DNA from: an uncultured Prevotella sp.
GTDB taxonomy: Bacteria > Bacteroidota > Bacteroidia > Bacteroidales > Bacteroidaceae
Direction: 5' to 3'
DNA length: 12,092 nucleotides
NCBI GenBank assembly: GCA_905373605.1
Contig: CAJPTO010000078.1
Coordinates: 1-12,092 of the forward strand
Position numbers and translations under genes: made by a program. Position 1 is the stretch's first letter, and every line of letters starts with the position of its first letter. The notes under the pieces are model-generated. The model ran no database searches. It saw only the letters and a program-made list of their open reading frames with translations, and was not told the DNA's origin. Of the stretch, positions 1 through 7,755 are shown one piece after another.

Positions 1-17
1 CTTTTAAAGCCTATTAG

Positions 18-105
18 CGGAGAGAGGGGGATTCGAACCCCCGATACGCTTTAGGCGTATACAAGCTTTCCAGGCGTGCCTCTTCAACCACTCGAGCACC
101 TCTCC
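18..105 (-). tRNA. tRNA-Ser, anticodon GGA
   Basis: Read on the minus strand this is an 88-base class II tRNA with a seven-pair acceptor stem (GGAGAGG with TCTCTCC, one G-U pair), a D-arm, a seven-base anticodon loop CTGGAAA with anticodon GGA at 71-69, a long variable arm with a strong stem (TATACGC/GCGTAT) as expected for serine, and a perfect GGGGG-TTCGAAT-CCCCC T-arm. It decodes UCC and UCU codons. The 3' CCA is not encoded, since GC and then TAATAGG follow. One oddity is that the anticodon stem CACGC/GCTTG has a central C-T mismatch where a C-G pair would be expected. A promoter lies directly upstream. Confidence 0.97.
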
Positions 106-119
106 TTGATTTTCGAGTG

Positions 120-150
120 CAAAAGTAGTGTTTTTTATCGACTTGTGCAA
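120..150 (-). promoter_or_regulatory. Promoter of tRNA-Ser
   Basis: On the minus strand the -33 element TTG (150-148) is followed after 20 bases by TACTTTTG (127-120), a full match to the Bacteroidetes -7 consensus TAnnTTTG. It ends 14 bases before the mature tRNA 5' end, which leaves a short leader for RNase P to remove. The match is seen in the sequence; activity is inferred. Confidence 0.7.
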
Positions 151-428
151 CTCATTTCCGAAAAATATACGCCATATTTACTAAGCACGCTACAATAAAA
201 GGCAAAAACAAACGTTGAAGGGAATGATGTGACTGTCGGAAAAAAGCAAAAACAGCCGCTGTGAGAACTAATGCTGCACGAATGGCGAATTGATAGCAAC
301 TGACAAATGATGGATGATAAATACCTTGGTTTTGCTATGGTTGTTGCTTCAAAAAGTAACGCGTAGGCATTAAAGGGCGTTAATATGACATTTCAGTTTG
401 TTAAATTGGGATAAAGAAACGCATGTAA
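151..428. other. Intergenic region with no recognised gene
   Basis: This stretch separates the divergent tRNA-Ser and htrA genes. I see no convincing ORF, RNA gene, repeat or terminator here. It is AT-rich and may carry upstream regulatory sites for htrA, but I recognise none. Confidence 0.6.
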
Positions 429-461
429 TTTGCGGTATTACAATAATTGCCCCTATATTTG
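429..461 (+). promoter_or_regulatory. Promoter of htrA
   Basis: TTTG at 429-432 is followed after 21 bases by TATATTTG at 454-461, a textbook Bacteroidetes sigma-ABfr type promoter. Transcription would start around 467, giving a leader of about 50 bases. That leader is purine-rich (AAAGAAAGAAAACA just before the ATG) with no Shine-Dalgarno, as is usual in this phylum. Confidence 0.75.
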
Positions 462-516
462 CAGCCGGAAAGCTAAGACAAGACAAAAATAGTAATTTAA
501 TAAAAGAAAGAAAACA

Positions 517-1983
517 ATGAAAAAGTATTCACAGTACCTCATTGGCGGATTATGCGTGCTTTCTGTTGCATTCTCTGCAGGTTCATTCATGAAGGTAAAT
601 GCGGCTGCGGCTTCAGCATCGGTGCCGGCGCAACCAGTAGACTTAACCTTTGCCGCTGAAAAAGCACTGCCTGCCGTTGTACACATACGGTATGTTCAAA
701 ATTCAAAGGTGCAAACCGTTGAAGTTCAAAGCGATCCATTCAGCGACTTCTTCAGCGACCCCTTTGGTTTCTTTGGGAACCCAGGCCAAGGTAATGGCGG
801 AAAGCAAAAGCGACAAGTGCAAACCCCAAAGCGCGAAGCCACTGGATCGGGCGTTATCATATCTACCGATGGATACATTGTTACCAACAACCACGTGGTG
901 GAAGGTGCCGACCAACTGACGGTTACGCTGAACGACAATCGCGAATTTTCGGCACGCATCATAGGTACAGACAAGAACACCGACCTTGCACTTATCAAGA
1001 TAGACGGTAAAAACCTGCCTACATTGCCCATAGGCGACTCTGACAAGCTGAAAGTGGGCGAATGGGTGTTGGCTGTGGGAAACCCATTCAACCTCAACTC
1101 TACCGTGACAGCGGGTATCGTAAGTGCCAAGGCACGCTCGCTGGGCGGAAATCCCGTGGAATCGTTCATCCAGACCGATGCCGCCATCAACCAAGGCAAC
1201 TCGGGTGGCGCGCTGGTTAACACGCAAGGCGAACTGGTGGGCATCAATGCCATGCTCTATTCGCAAACGGGGTCGTACAGCGGATATGGATTTGCCATCC
1301 CAACGACCATCATGAATAAGGTGGTGGCCGACATTAAGCAGTATGGTAGTGTTCAACGGGCTTTCGTTGGCATCAAAGGCGGTGACGTTCGCGTATTTCT
1401 TGATGTAGAGAAAGAGAAAGGCAAAGAACACGACCTTGGCACAAACGAGGGTATTTATGTTGAAAGCGTTGAAGATGGTGGTGCTGGTGCTGCCATTGGC
1501 ATGAAGGCTGGCGACGTGATTGTTGCTGTAGACGGGAAGAAAATGACCAAGATGGCCGAGCTGCAAGAACTTCTTGCCGGCAAACGCCCTGGCGACAAGA
1601 TTGCCATCACTTACATGCGCGATAAGAAAAAGCACACTGCTTCGGTTACGCTGAAGAATGCGCAAGGCAATACTGGCGTGGTTAAGACGGCCGACCTGGA
1701 CATCCTTGGTGGCAATTTCAAGGAAATTACTCCTGCACAGAAGAGTCAACTAAACATCACTTCGGGCTTAGAGGTTATTAAGGTTAACAACGGAGCACTG
1801 AAAGATGCTGGTGTTGCTAAAGGTTTCATCATCCAAAAGGTGAACGACCAAACCATTAAGTCTACCGATGACCTGCAAAAAGTGGTTAAAGAAGCTTCTA
1901 CGAGCAAAGACCCCGTGCTTTACATACAGGGTATTTATCCCACTGGCAAGAAAGCTTACTTCGCTGTTGTGGTGGGCAACTAA
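517..1983 (+). CDS. degP: HtrA/DegP-family periplasmic serine endoprotease (Do)
   Basis: This 488-residue protein is an ATP-independent protease and chaperone for misfolded envelope proteins. It has a signal peptide (residues 1 to about 30, hydrophobic core YLIGGLCVLSVAF, cleavage near VNA-AA), a trypsin-like domain (about 45-275) and two PDZ domains (about 282-380 and 405-485). The catalytic triad is visible as His126 in TNNHVV, Asp156 in NTDLAL and Ser229 in GNSGG. Residues 72-107 form a Phe/Asp/Gly-rich, then basic, flexible stretch where the LA loop of DegP proteins lies. Length and two-PDZ layout fit DegP/DegQ rather than the single-PDZ DegS. The start is supported by the signal peptide beginning directly at this Met and by the promoter about 55 bases upstream. 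It appears monocistronic, ending at a strong hairpin. The family assignment is secure; DegP versus DegQ cannot be decided. Confidence 0.96.
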   Translation: MKKYSQYLIGGLCVLSVAFSAGSFMKVNAAAASASVPAQPVDLTFAAEKALPAVVHIRYVQNSKVQTVEVQSDPFSDFFSDPFGFFGNPGQGNGGKQKRQVQTPKREATGSGVIISTDGYIVTNNHVVEGADQLTVTLNDNREFSARIIGTDKNTDLALIKIDGKNLPTLPIGDSDKLKVGEWVLAVGNPFNLNSTVTAGIVSAKARSLGGNPVESFIQTDAAINQGNSGGALVNTQGELVGINAMLYSQTGSYSGYGFAIPTTIMNKVVADIKQYGSVQRAFVGIKGGDVRVFLDVEKEKGKEHDLGTNEGIYVESVEDGGAGAAIGMKAGDVIVAVDGKKMTKMAELQELLAGKRPGDKIAITYMRDKKKHTASVTLKNAQGNTGVVKTADLDILGGNFKEITPAQKSQLNITSGLEVIKVNNGALKDAGVAKGFIIQKVNDQTIKSTDDLQKVVKEASTSKDPVLYIQGIYPTGKKAYFAVVVGN

Positions 1984-2073
1984 TGTATTGTGCTTTATGT
2001 TGCTTGCACCCAATGGTTTGTGTGTAAGCACAAAGACGCGATGGCGGTGCTAAGTTTTAAGCATCGCACATAG

Positions 2074-2121
2074 AAAAAGAGCCATATCACCCTTGTTCTG
2101 CAAGGGCGATATGGCTCTTTT
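2074..2121. terminator. Bidirectional terminator between htrA and ispE
   Basis: The arms GAGCCATATC (2079-2088) and GATATGGCTC (2108-2117) pair perfectly. After one A-C mismatch, CCCTTG/CAAGGG extends the stem around the loop TTCTG. The stem is flanked by AAAAA on the left and TTTT on the right, so it reads as an intrinsic terminator in both directions, which suits the two convergent genes. Confidence 0.9.
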
Positions 2122-2185
2122 CATGAGCAGAGTGATGGAGGGTAGGGGTGTCGGTCTTTAACGAAGCACCCCTTGTTGTGACAAC

Positions 2186-3025
2186 CTATAAGCAGGTAAT
2201 GTAAACAAAGGCATTGGGGAAAAGGTTCTCGATTGTGTTTGGGCGTTTGCGGAATAGTCCGAAAATAGAACTGCCGCTGCCCGACATCTGCGCATACAAT
2301 GCCCCTTGGGCGTAAAGTTCGCGCTTAATGTCGCCTAACTCGGGGTAAAGGGCAAACACCGGTTGTTCGAAATCGTTTGTCAGCTCGTTTTTCCATGTTG
2401 CTATTGGCTGTCTTACAACATCGCGGCAACAATTTATTGGCTTTTTGGGAACAATGTTCTTGAAGGCCTCTGCGGTTGAAATAGCGATAGGCGGCTTGAC
2501 AATAGCCAAGAAATAACCTTTAAGATTGTGCTGTGGCGTGTCTACGGGCGAGAGAATATCTCCCTTTCCCGTCGCGAACGAGGGCTCGGCAGTGATGAAG
2601 AAAGCACAATCGGCTCCCAGTTGGGCGGCGTATCGCTCCATTTCGGCGTTGCCAATGTTCAGCCGGAACCGCTCATCGAGCAGTCTTATCATGAATGCCG
2701 CATCGCTAGAACCCCCTCCAAGGCCTGCTTGCGAGGGTATGCGTTTGTGAAGATGCGCATGCACACGGGGCATGGAGAAGTCGCGGGCCAACAAGTTGTA
2801 GGCCTGGCACACAAGGTTTTGTTGCTCATCTCCGGCAATGGCATTGCCTGTTACTTTCAAGTCGCATGCCACTTCCGATGGAAATTGCTCGTCCATGAGT
2901 TTCACTTCGAGCGCGTCAGTTAGCGGTATGGGGTAGAAAACTGTTTCTAGGTCGTGGTATCCGTCGTTGCGTTTGGCCACGATGTTCAGTCCTAGGTTTA
3001 TTTTTGCACAAGGAAAGGTAATCAT
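2186..3025 (-). CDS. ispE: 4-diphosphocytidyl-2-C-methyl-D-erythritol kinase
   Basis: IspE is a cytosolic GHMP kinase that phosphorylates the 2-hydroxyl of CDP-methylerythritol with ATP in the non-mevalonate (MEP) isoprenoid pathway. The 279-residue product has the N-terminal AKINLGL motif (Lys8), the glycine-rich ATP-binding loop PSQAGLGGGSSDAA (97-110), a likely catalytic Asp139 in LGADCAFF, and the C-terminal MSGSGSS motif (247-253). The frame stays open to an ATG at 3073, but that start would add 16 residues (MHKNVLPLQCKQSRHI) before the conserved MITFPCAKIN and would lie upstream of the -7 promoter box at 3050-3057, so the start at 3025 is preferred. It is transcribed away from dnaB and converges on htrA. 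Length is normal for the family. Confidence 0.96.
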   Translation of the reverse strand: MITFPCAKINLGLNIVAKRNDGYHDLETVFYPIPLTDALEVKLMDEQFPSEVACDLKVTGNAIAGDEQQNLVCQAYNLLARDFSMPRVHAHLHKRIPSQAGLGGGSSDAAFMIRLLDERFRLNIGNAEMERYAAQLGADCAFFITAEPSFATGKGDILSPVDTPQHNLKGYFLAIVKPPIAISTAEAFKNIVPKKPINCCRDVVRQPIATWKNELTNDFEQPVFALYPELGDIKRELYAQGALYAQMSGSGSSIFGLFRKRPNTIENLFPNAFVYITCL

Positions 3026-3049
3026 AATATGTCTTGATTGTTTACATTG

Positions 3050-3057
3050 CAAAGGTA
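3050..3057 (-). promoter_or_regulatory. -7 promoter element of ispE
   Basis: On the minus strand this reads TACCTTTG, a full match to TAnnTTTG. I see no good -33 element at 19-21 bases. Initiation about 6 bases downstream would leave a leader of roughly 18 bases before the ATG at 3025. The site also argues against the upstream in-frame ATG at 3073. Confidence 0.55.
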
Positions 3058-3162
3058 ACACATTTTTATGCAACAGCTTTAATTTGGCAAAATAAAATTA
3101 AACGTTGCTATAAGCTGTGTTATGTTTTGGGCTGCACGTATCAGTAATCGCATTATTTTTGC

Positions 3163-3170
3163 TAATTTTG
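3163..3170 (+). promoter_or_regulatory. -7 promoter element of dnaB
   Basis: TAATTTTG matches the Bacteroidetes -7 consensus. The spacing upstream does not show a clear TTTG -33 element. Initiation near 3176 would give dnaB a leader of about 210 bases. Confidence 0.45.
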
Positions 3171-3175
3171 TAGAC

Positions 3176-3386
3176 ATGTTCGCTGTGGAACAGCACGAAG
3201 CGTGGAGAAAGGGTGGGAGAAACACGCCGAGATAACGCGCATCAAGGTTTACGCACGAGGCTGCATAAGGCTTATTGCGTGGTAAATCAGTGGCCAGCGG
3301 CGACCGATCACTTCAAAATCAGTATAGGATAAACAAACAACAAAGCATCCCGCGAAAGGGAAATAACGCACGAAAAAAAATAAGAC
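3176..3386 (+). other. Probable dnaB 5' leader
   Basis: This is the stretch between the likely start of transcription and the dnaB ATG. It contains a 19-codon frame (3176-3235, MFAVEQHEAWRKGGRNTPR) whose ATG sits almost at the predicted start of transcription, a small hairpin GCTGT-GGA-ACAGC near its beginning, and a TCCC-GCGAAA-GGGA hairpin near 3350. I recognise no riboswitch or RNA family. Whether the small frame is translated is unknown. Confidence 0.3.
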
Positions 3387-4862
3387 ATGGCCGAAACAAA
3401 CACAAATAGGAGAGCAAAAAAGTCGGTACCCGTGGATAACACCTATGGGCACCTTCCGCCGCAAGCCATTGACCTGGAGAAAGTGGTTCTGGGAGCGCTG
3501 ATGATAGACAAAGACGCCTTTGCCGTTGTGAGCGAATTGCTGCATCCCGAAACGTTCTACGAACCTCGACATCAAAAGATATATACGGCCATACGTGCGT
3601 TGAACATGGATGAAAAGCCCGTTGACATCATGACTGTTACCGAACAGCTGAAGCGCGACGGTACAATCGACGATGTTGGTGGTGCGCCTTATGTGGTGGA
3701 ACTCAGTTTGCAAGTGGCTTCTTCGGCGCATATCGAATACCATGCTTCGATACTTGCCCACAAATTCTTGGCACGCCAGCTCATTTCTTTTGCAAGCAAC
3801 GTTGAAACAAAGGCTTTCGATGAGAGCGTAGATGTGGAAGAGCTGATGCAAGAGGCCGAAGGAGCACTCTTCGAGCTGTCCCAAAAGAACATGCGGCAAG
3901 ACTTTACGCAGATAGACCCCGTGATTAAGCAGGCCATTGACATCCTGCAAAAGGCATCTGCAAATAGCGGTGGTATGACAGGAGTGCCAACAGGATACAC
4001 CAAACTCGATGAAATTACGTCGGGATGGCAACCTTCCGACCTCATCATCATCGCAGGAAGGCCGGCTATGGGTAAGACATCGTTCGCCCTTAGCTTGGCA
4101 AAGAACATCGCCGTTGACGCACAGGTCCCCATCGGTTTCTTCTCTCTTGAAATGAACAACGTGCAGCTGGTTAACCGACTGATATCGAATGTGTGCGAGA
4201 TTGTGGGCAGCAAGATACTTAATGGACAGCTAACCCCCGATGAATGGGACAGGCTGGACAAGCGACTTCGCAACCTGCAAGGGGCACAAGTGTACGTAGA
4301 CGACACGCCCGGACTGTCTGTTTTCGAACTTCGTACCAAGGCACGGCGACTCGTGAGAGAGAAAGGAGTGGGCGTTATCATGATAGACTATCTGCAATTG
4401 ATGAACGCCAACGGAATGAAGTTCGGCAGCAGGCAAGAGGAAGTGTCCACCATCAGCCGCTCTTTGAAAGGCTTGGCCAAGGAGTTGAACATTCCCATCA
4501 TCGCACTTTCACAGCTTAGCCGTAACGTGGAGAACCGCGAAGGACTGGAAGGCAAACGTCCGCAACTGAGCGACTTGCGTGAATCGGGTGCCATCGAGCA
4601 AGATGCCGACATGGTGCTTTTCGTGCATCGACCCGAGTATTACCACATCTTTGAGGACGACAAGGGCAACGACTTGCACGGCATGGCACAAATCATCATT
4701 GCCAAACACCGTAAGGGTGCCACTGGCGACGTGCTTTTGACATTTAAAGGCCAGTATACACGTTTTGAAAATCCCGAAACACAATCATCGCAGGCCAGCT
4801 TGCCCGATGATGGTGGCGGATTAATCATTTCGAGAATGAATGATGAACCAATGCCTTTCTAG
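3387..4862 (+). CDS. dnaB: Replicative DNA helicase DnaB
   Basis: DnaB is the hexameric 5'-3' helicase that unwinds DNA at the replication fork and binds primase. The 491-residue product has the N-terminal primase-interacting helical domain (about 22-125), a linker, and the RecA-like motor. Walker A is GRPAMGKTS (224-232) and Walker B is IMIDYLQLM (331-339, Asp334). SQLSRNVE (375-382), the DLRESGAIEQDAD motif (396-408) and KHRKGATG (440-447), with the likely arginine finger, follow. No intein or insertion interrupts the motor. The start is the first in-frame ATG, preceded by an A-rich stretch (CGAAAAAAAATAAGAC). A chromosomal rather than phage origin is suggested by the housekeeping neighbours and normal length. 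The TPR gene follows after 86 bases with no visible terminator, so co-transcription is possible. Confidence 0.97.
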   Translation: MAETNTNRRAKKSVPVDNTYGHLPPQAIDLEKVVLGALMIDKDAFAVVSELLHPETFYEPRHQKIYTAIRALNMDEKPVDIMTVTEQLKRDGTIDDVGGAPYVVELSLQVASSAHIEYHASILAHKFLARQLISFASNVETKAFDESVDVEELMQEAEGALFELSQKNMRQDFTQIDPVIKQAIDILQKASANSGGMTGVPTGYTKLDEITSGWQPSDLIIIAGRPAMGKTSFALSLAKNIAVDAQVPIGFFSLEMNNVQLVNRLISNVCEIVGSKILNGQLTPDEWDRLDKRLRNLQGAQVYVDDTPGLSVFELRTKARRLVREKGVGVIMIDYLQLMNANGMKFGSRQEEVSTISRSLKGLAKELNIPIIALSQLSRNVENREGLEGKRPQLSDLRESGAIEQDADMVLFVHRPEYYHIFEDDKGNDLHGMAQIIIAKHRKGATGDVLLTFKGQYTRFENPETQSSQASLPDDGGGLIISRMNDEPMPF

Positions 4863-4948
4863 CCAGACTTGAAGGCCCTAGATTGGTTGGAACTTTGCAA
4901 GTAACGTGTTTTCACAGACAACATTACGCACACGCACAGATACTTTGT

Positions 4949-5629
4949 ATGAAACGATTAGTTTTCTTGGCTTTCTTTGCCTTCGCTTTTTGCTTCAATA
5001 GTAGCGCGCAAACCAAAAAAGCGTTGCGTGACAGCCTTGCCGTGCTGGCAAAAGCAGCCGACTTGCATCCCGATTCCATCGACTTGCGGCTGCGTAAGGC
5101 TGCCTTGAACCTCCAATTGGAGCAATGGCAGTATGCAAAGGAAGAATACGACAACATCTTAAAGCACTTCCCTAACAATGTCACGGCATTGTATTTCAGG
5201 GCTTTTGCTTACGAACGCATGCGCCGTTACGACTTGGCAAAGGGCGATTATGAAACACTGCTTGCTCAAATTCCTGGCAATTTCGAATCGTTGGTAGCTC
5301 TCGCTTTGCTCAACCAAAAGATGAAAAGAACCACGGAGGCCTTAGACCAGGCGAACCGATTGGTTAGCCAACATCCAGACAAGGCCTTGGCTTATGCCGT
5401 TAGGGCAGGGATTGAACGCGAAAGGGGCATGTTGGAATTGGCCTTGTTCGACTATGAACAGGCGATTAAAAAAGACATTGCCAACACCGACTACTATATA
5501 TATAAGGTGGAAACGCTACTTGACATGAAACGATTTGACGAGGCGCAACAAGAACTAAACATGCTGACTAAACGCGGAGTGCCGCGTGCTGACTTGGCAG
5601 AGCTTTTCAAACGCTGTAAAAAACGATAG
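4949..5629 (+). CDS. Secreted tetratricopeptide-repeat protein
   Basis: This 226-residue protein begins with a signal peptide (MKRLVFLAFFAFAFCFNSSA, likely cleaved before QTKK). The rest is helical with about five TPR units at roughly 45-78, 79-112, 113-146, 147-180 and 181-212. Typical TPR residues can be seen, such as A..Y...L..FPNN and ALFDYEQAIKKD. TPR domains are protein-binding scaffolds, so an adaptor role in the periplasm is likely, but partner and process are unknown. The frame is open to an ATG at 4883. That would put 22 polar residues before the signal peptide, so the Met at 4949 is the better start. It lies 86 bases after dnaB in the same direction; no promoter of the TAnnTTTG form is clear in the gap. 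The last residues are very basic (KRCKKR). There is no lipobox cysteine, so it is not an obvious lipoprotein. Confidence 0.85.
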   Translation: MKRLVFLAFFAFAFCFNSSAQTKKALRDSLAVLAKAADLHPDSIDLRLRKAALNLQLEQWQYAKEEYDNILKHFPNNVTALYFRAFAYERMRRYDLAKGDYETLLAQIPGNFESLVALALLNQKMKRTTEALDQANRLVSQHPDKALAYAVRAGIERERGMLELALFDYEQAIKKDIANTDYYIYKVETLLDMKRFDEAQQELNMLTKRGVPRADLAELFKRCKKR

Positions 5630-5768
5630 TAACCGCATTGTGTTTACCTTCATCCTTTGTTTCATTCTGCGTGCTTAAGAGCTGCATAATGGTGGAAAAT
5701 GCACCAAAAGTTTTCTTAAATACGTAGCGAGGGTTAAATTTTGTTTATCCCAAGAAGTATAAATTGTT

Positions 5769-5804
5769 TTTGACGTGTAAAGTTTTGTAAATTTATTATA
5801 TTTG
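5769..5804 (+). promoter_or_regulatory. Promoter of the modular secreted protein gene
   Basis: TATATTTG at 5797-5804 is a full match to the -7 consensus. The nearest TTTG upstream is at 5769-5772, a rather long 24-base spacing. Transcription would start near 5810, downstream of an in-frame ATG at 5807, which supports the start at 5837. Confidence 0.6.
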
Positions 5805-5836
5805 CATTGTCTAACGAAATTTACTTAACAAGTGCC

Positions 5837-7471
5837 ATGAAACATATATACAGAAAAACCATACTGCTGTTGTTTGCTTGTGTATGCAGCTTAATGGTGA
5901 TGCATGCAGAAGTATTAGACCTCACGCAACTTTTGCCGAAGGTCAATAAAAAACAATGTTACACCGTATCAATCTTAAGAAAGGGAAACGTGTTGTTGAA
6001 ATTCGGGAGAGGGGAAGGCAAAACCAACCCCTGCAACTGGGGGTATGTGCGTTTCTATTCTGGCAACACATTAACCATAACAGCAGATAAACCCATGCGT
6101 AAGGTGCTGTTATACTTCTTGAAGAAAGGTAAGGAAGTAACGCCCGAAGTGGGAGAAATTGTCGCGCCAAGCGGTGAAATGGTAAGCGACAACGCTTGGG
6201 AAGGAAACACAAAAGAAGCAAATTTCACGATGTTCCCACCCAAGAGCAAGACTTTCTCACTTGAGAAAATCGAGATTGAATATGCTGATGAAGGTACTCC
6301 GCCCGACACAAAACCCGATGACAACCCCAATGTCGATGAGGTTAAAACAGACATTGCCAGCTTTAAGCAGGTCGAGGAGGGGCATGTTGCCACGTTGCGG
6401 CTCAACAAGGCATTGGTGCTGGGTTGCAATGACGCCGAATTGTTTATTCAAGACCATACCGGGCTAATACGTCTGGCTGTCAAATCGAACAATACATGGC
6501 AGAGGGGCGACCTTGTTGTGGGCGAAGTGAAGGGTAAATATAAACAAATAGATGCACTGCCTACCATTGATGGTATTGAGCATATAAGCCTTAAAAAGGT
6601 GTCGAGCAAAAAGGCAACGCCCATCAGCGTGTCTTCCGACCAGCTCTCTGCCCATCCCTACGAATGGGTTAGTACCACCTTTACTCAAAATAAGCAGTTG
6701 CGACTTGATGCTGGAAGGGAGAACGTTGGCTGTGAAGCATACGATGGGGCAGAGATTACGTGCGATGCCATTGTCGTTCCACAGGCATCTACCACGTTTT
6801 TAGTTCCCATATCGTCGCAAGATGTGACAATATGCTTCTATGACGGCAAGCAGAATGTGTATGGCGAGGCCAAGAACGTGAATGTGTGCATCCATCACGG
6901 CCTTGAGCAGGGCGTATTCAACTCACTCACCTTGCCCGTATCGCTCACCGATACCGAAGTAAAGCATGTGTTCGGACAGGCTACTGTGGTTGCAAAGTTC
7001 GTAAAGGAGGGAACAGAAAGCATTGTCTTTGAGACAACAACGCGTGGAATGATTGCCGGTGAGGCCTATTTGATAAAGCCACAGGCCGCCATGACGGAAA
7101 TAATGATTAGGCAAACGCAGGTTTGTTCACCCAAAGAAAACCCCAACAGTCAGTTTGTTGGTACGATTAATGCCGTTACGCCGCCAGTGGGAAGCTATTA
7201 CATCAATCGAAAAATGAAGTTGCAACCATTTTTTGGTAATCAGCAAATAAAGGCTTTTAAAGGCTATTTCTGCAACATTTCCAATGCCGATGGCAAATCT
7301 ATTGTCGTCAACAATGTGGCAACTGGCGTTCGGAACGTGGAGTTTGTCGCTGATGAAGATGCGCATTCGCCTGTAATATACAATCTCAACGGACAAAGGG
7401 TAGCAGCAAACAAAGGCACTTTGCCGCGAGGGGTGTATCTCATCAACGGAAAAAAAGTTGTTGTGAGATAG
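5837..7471 (+). CDS. Modular secreted/surface protein, Bacteroidales type, with C-terminal sorting-like tail
   Basis: The 544-residue product is of unknown function. It has a signal peptide (1 to about 24, MKHIYRKTILLLFACVCSLM...HA) and a beta-rich domain (about 25-150). A Pro/Asp linker (152-167) leads to a region resembling an OB fold (about 170-255: LFIQDHTGLIRL, GDLVVGEVKGKYKQIDALPTI). Next is a domain seen in many Prevotella/Bacteroides surface proteins (about 353-483: FNSLTLPVSLTDTEVKHVFG, AGEAYLIKP, GSYYINRKMKL, FKGYF). The end (511-544: PVIYNLNGQRV, LPRGVYLINGKKVVVR) resembles a short type IX secretion C-terminal signal. I chose the Met at 5837 because it starts the signal peptide and the earlier ATG at 5807 lies at or before the predicted transcription start. 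The last codons belong to a repeat copied twice downstream. Domain likeness is from memory of the family, not from a search. Confidence 0.85.
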   Translation: MKHIYRKTILLLFACVCSLMVMHAEVLDLTQLLPKVNKKQCYTVSILRKGNVLLKFGRGEGKTNPCNWGYVRFYSGNTLTITADKPMRKVLLYFLKKGKEVTPEVGEIVAPSGEMVSDNAWEGNTKEANFTMFPPKSKTFSLEKIEIEYADEGTPPDTKPDDNPNVDEVKTDIASFKQVEEGHVATLRLNKALVLGCNDAELFIQDHTGLIRLAVKSNNTWQRGDLVVGEVKGKYKQIDALPTIDGIEHISLKKVSSKKATPISVSSDQLSAHPYEWVSTTFTQNKQLRLDAGRENVGCEAYDGAEITCDAIVVPQASTTFLVPISSQDVTICFYDGKQNVYGEAKNVNVCIHHGLEQGVFNSLTLPVSLTDTEVKHVFGQATVVAKFVKEGTESIVFETTTRGMIAGEAYLIKPQAAMTEIMIRQTQVCSPKENPNSQFVGTINAVTPPVGSYYINRKMKLQPFFGNQQIKAFKGYFCNISNADGKSIVVNNVATGVRNVEFVADEDAHSPVIYNLNGQRVAANKGTLPRGVYLINGKKVVVR

Positions 7472-7697
7472 TTAATGGAAGATGTTGCCAAGAAAACAAC
7501 CGTCATTTCTAGCTAAAAAGTAGGTTTCACCAATGGAAAAAAGTTGTTGTGAGATAGTTAATGGAGGATGTTCCCAAGAAAACAACCGCCATCCTTAGCT
7601 AAAAAGTAGGTCTCACCAACGGAAAGAAAGTTGTTGTGAGATAGTTAATGGAGGATGTTGCCAAGAAAACAACCGTCATTTCTAGCTTAAAAGTAGG
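7435..7697 (+). repeat. Three-copy 85-87 bp direct repeat containing the 3' end of the secreted-protein gene
   Basis: Copies lie at 7435-7519, 7520-7605 and 7606-7692, with GTAGG trailing. The shared anchor GTTGTTGTGAGATAG begins at 7457, 7543 and 7630. Copy 1 supplies the last eight or nine codons (NGKKVVVR) and stop of the gene; copies 2 and 3 lie beyond the stop. Copy 3 still spells NGKKVVVR-stop, while copy 2 has lost one A and is out of frame. Copies 2 and 3 share GTAGGTxTCACCAA where copy 1 has GTATCTCATCAA. Each copy also contains an ATG frame that begins three bases after the TAG and encodes MED-V-KKTT, 13 codons long in copies 1 and 2. No clear terminator is visible. Confidence 0.93.
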
Positions 7698-7739
7698 CAA
7701 AAGCGTGTGCGGAGGCCATTTTTTGTGTGTCGTATGTAA

Positions 7740-7753
7740 GCGCAAGTCTGCGC
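7740..7753 (-). terminator. Weak hairpin after pflA
   Basis: GCGCA-AGTC-TGCGC is a perfect five-pair stem just beyond the pflA stop. On the minus strand it is followed by TTACATACG, not a proper U-run, so termination here is uncertain. Confidence 0.25.
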
Positions 7754-7755
7754 CG

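Noticed and set aside
703..1749. Long open frame (348 codons) on the minus strand inside htrA
   Set aside because: It is antisense to a gene with a full catalytic triad and two PDZ domains; the product shows no recognisable motif and no promoter. It is a codon-bias shadow.
3026..3073. 16-residue N-terminal extension of IspE
   Set aside because: It would start upstream of the -7 promoter box and adds residues before the conserved MITFPCAKIN start.
3689..4381. Open frame (230 codons) on the minus strand inside dnaB
   Set aside because: It lies opposite the dnaB N-terminal and Walker regions; Ser/Thr-rich translation and no promoter.
4883..4948. 22-residue extension of the TPR protein
   Set aside because: It would place polar residues before a well-formed signal peptide that begins at the Met at 4949.
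5807..5836. 10-residue extension of the modular secreted protein
   Set aside because: The ATG at 5807 lies only three bases after the -7 box, at or before the expected start of transcription, and precedes the signal peptide.
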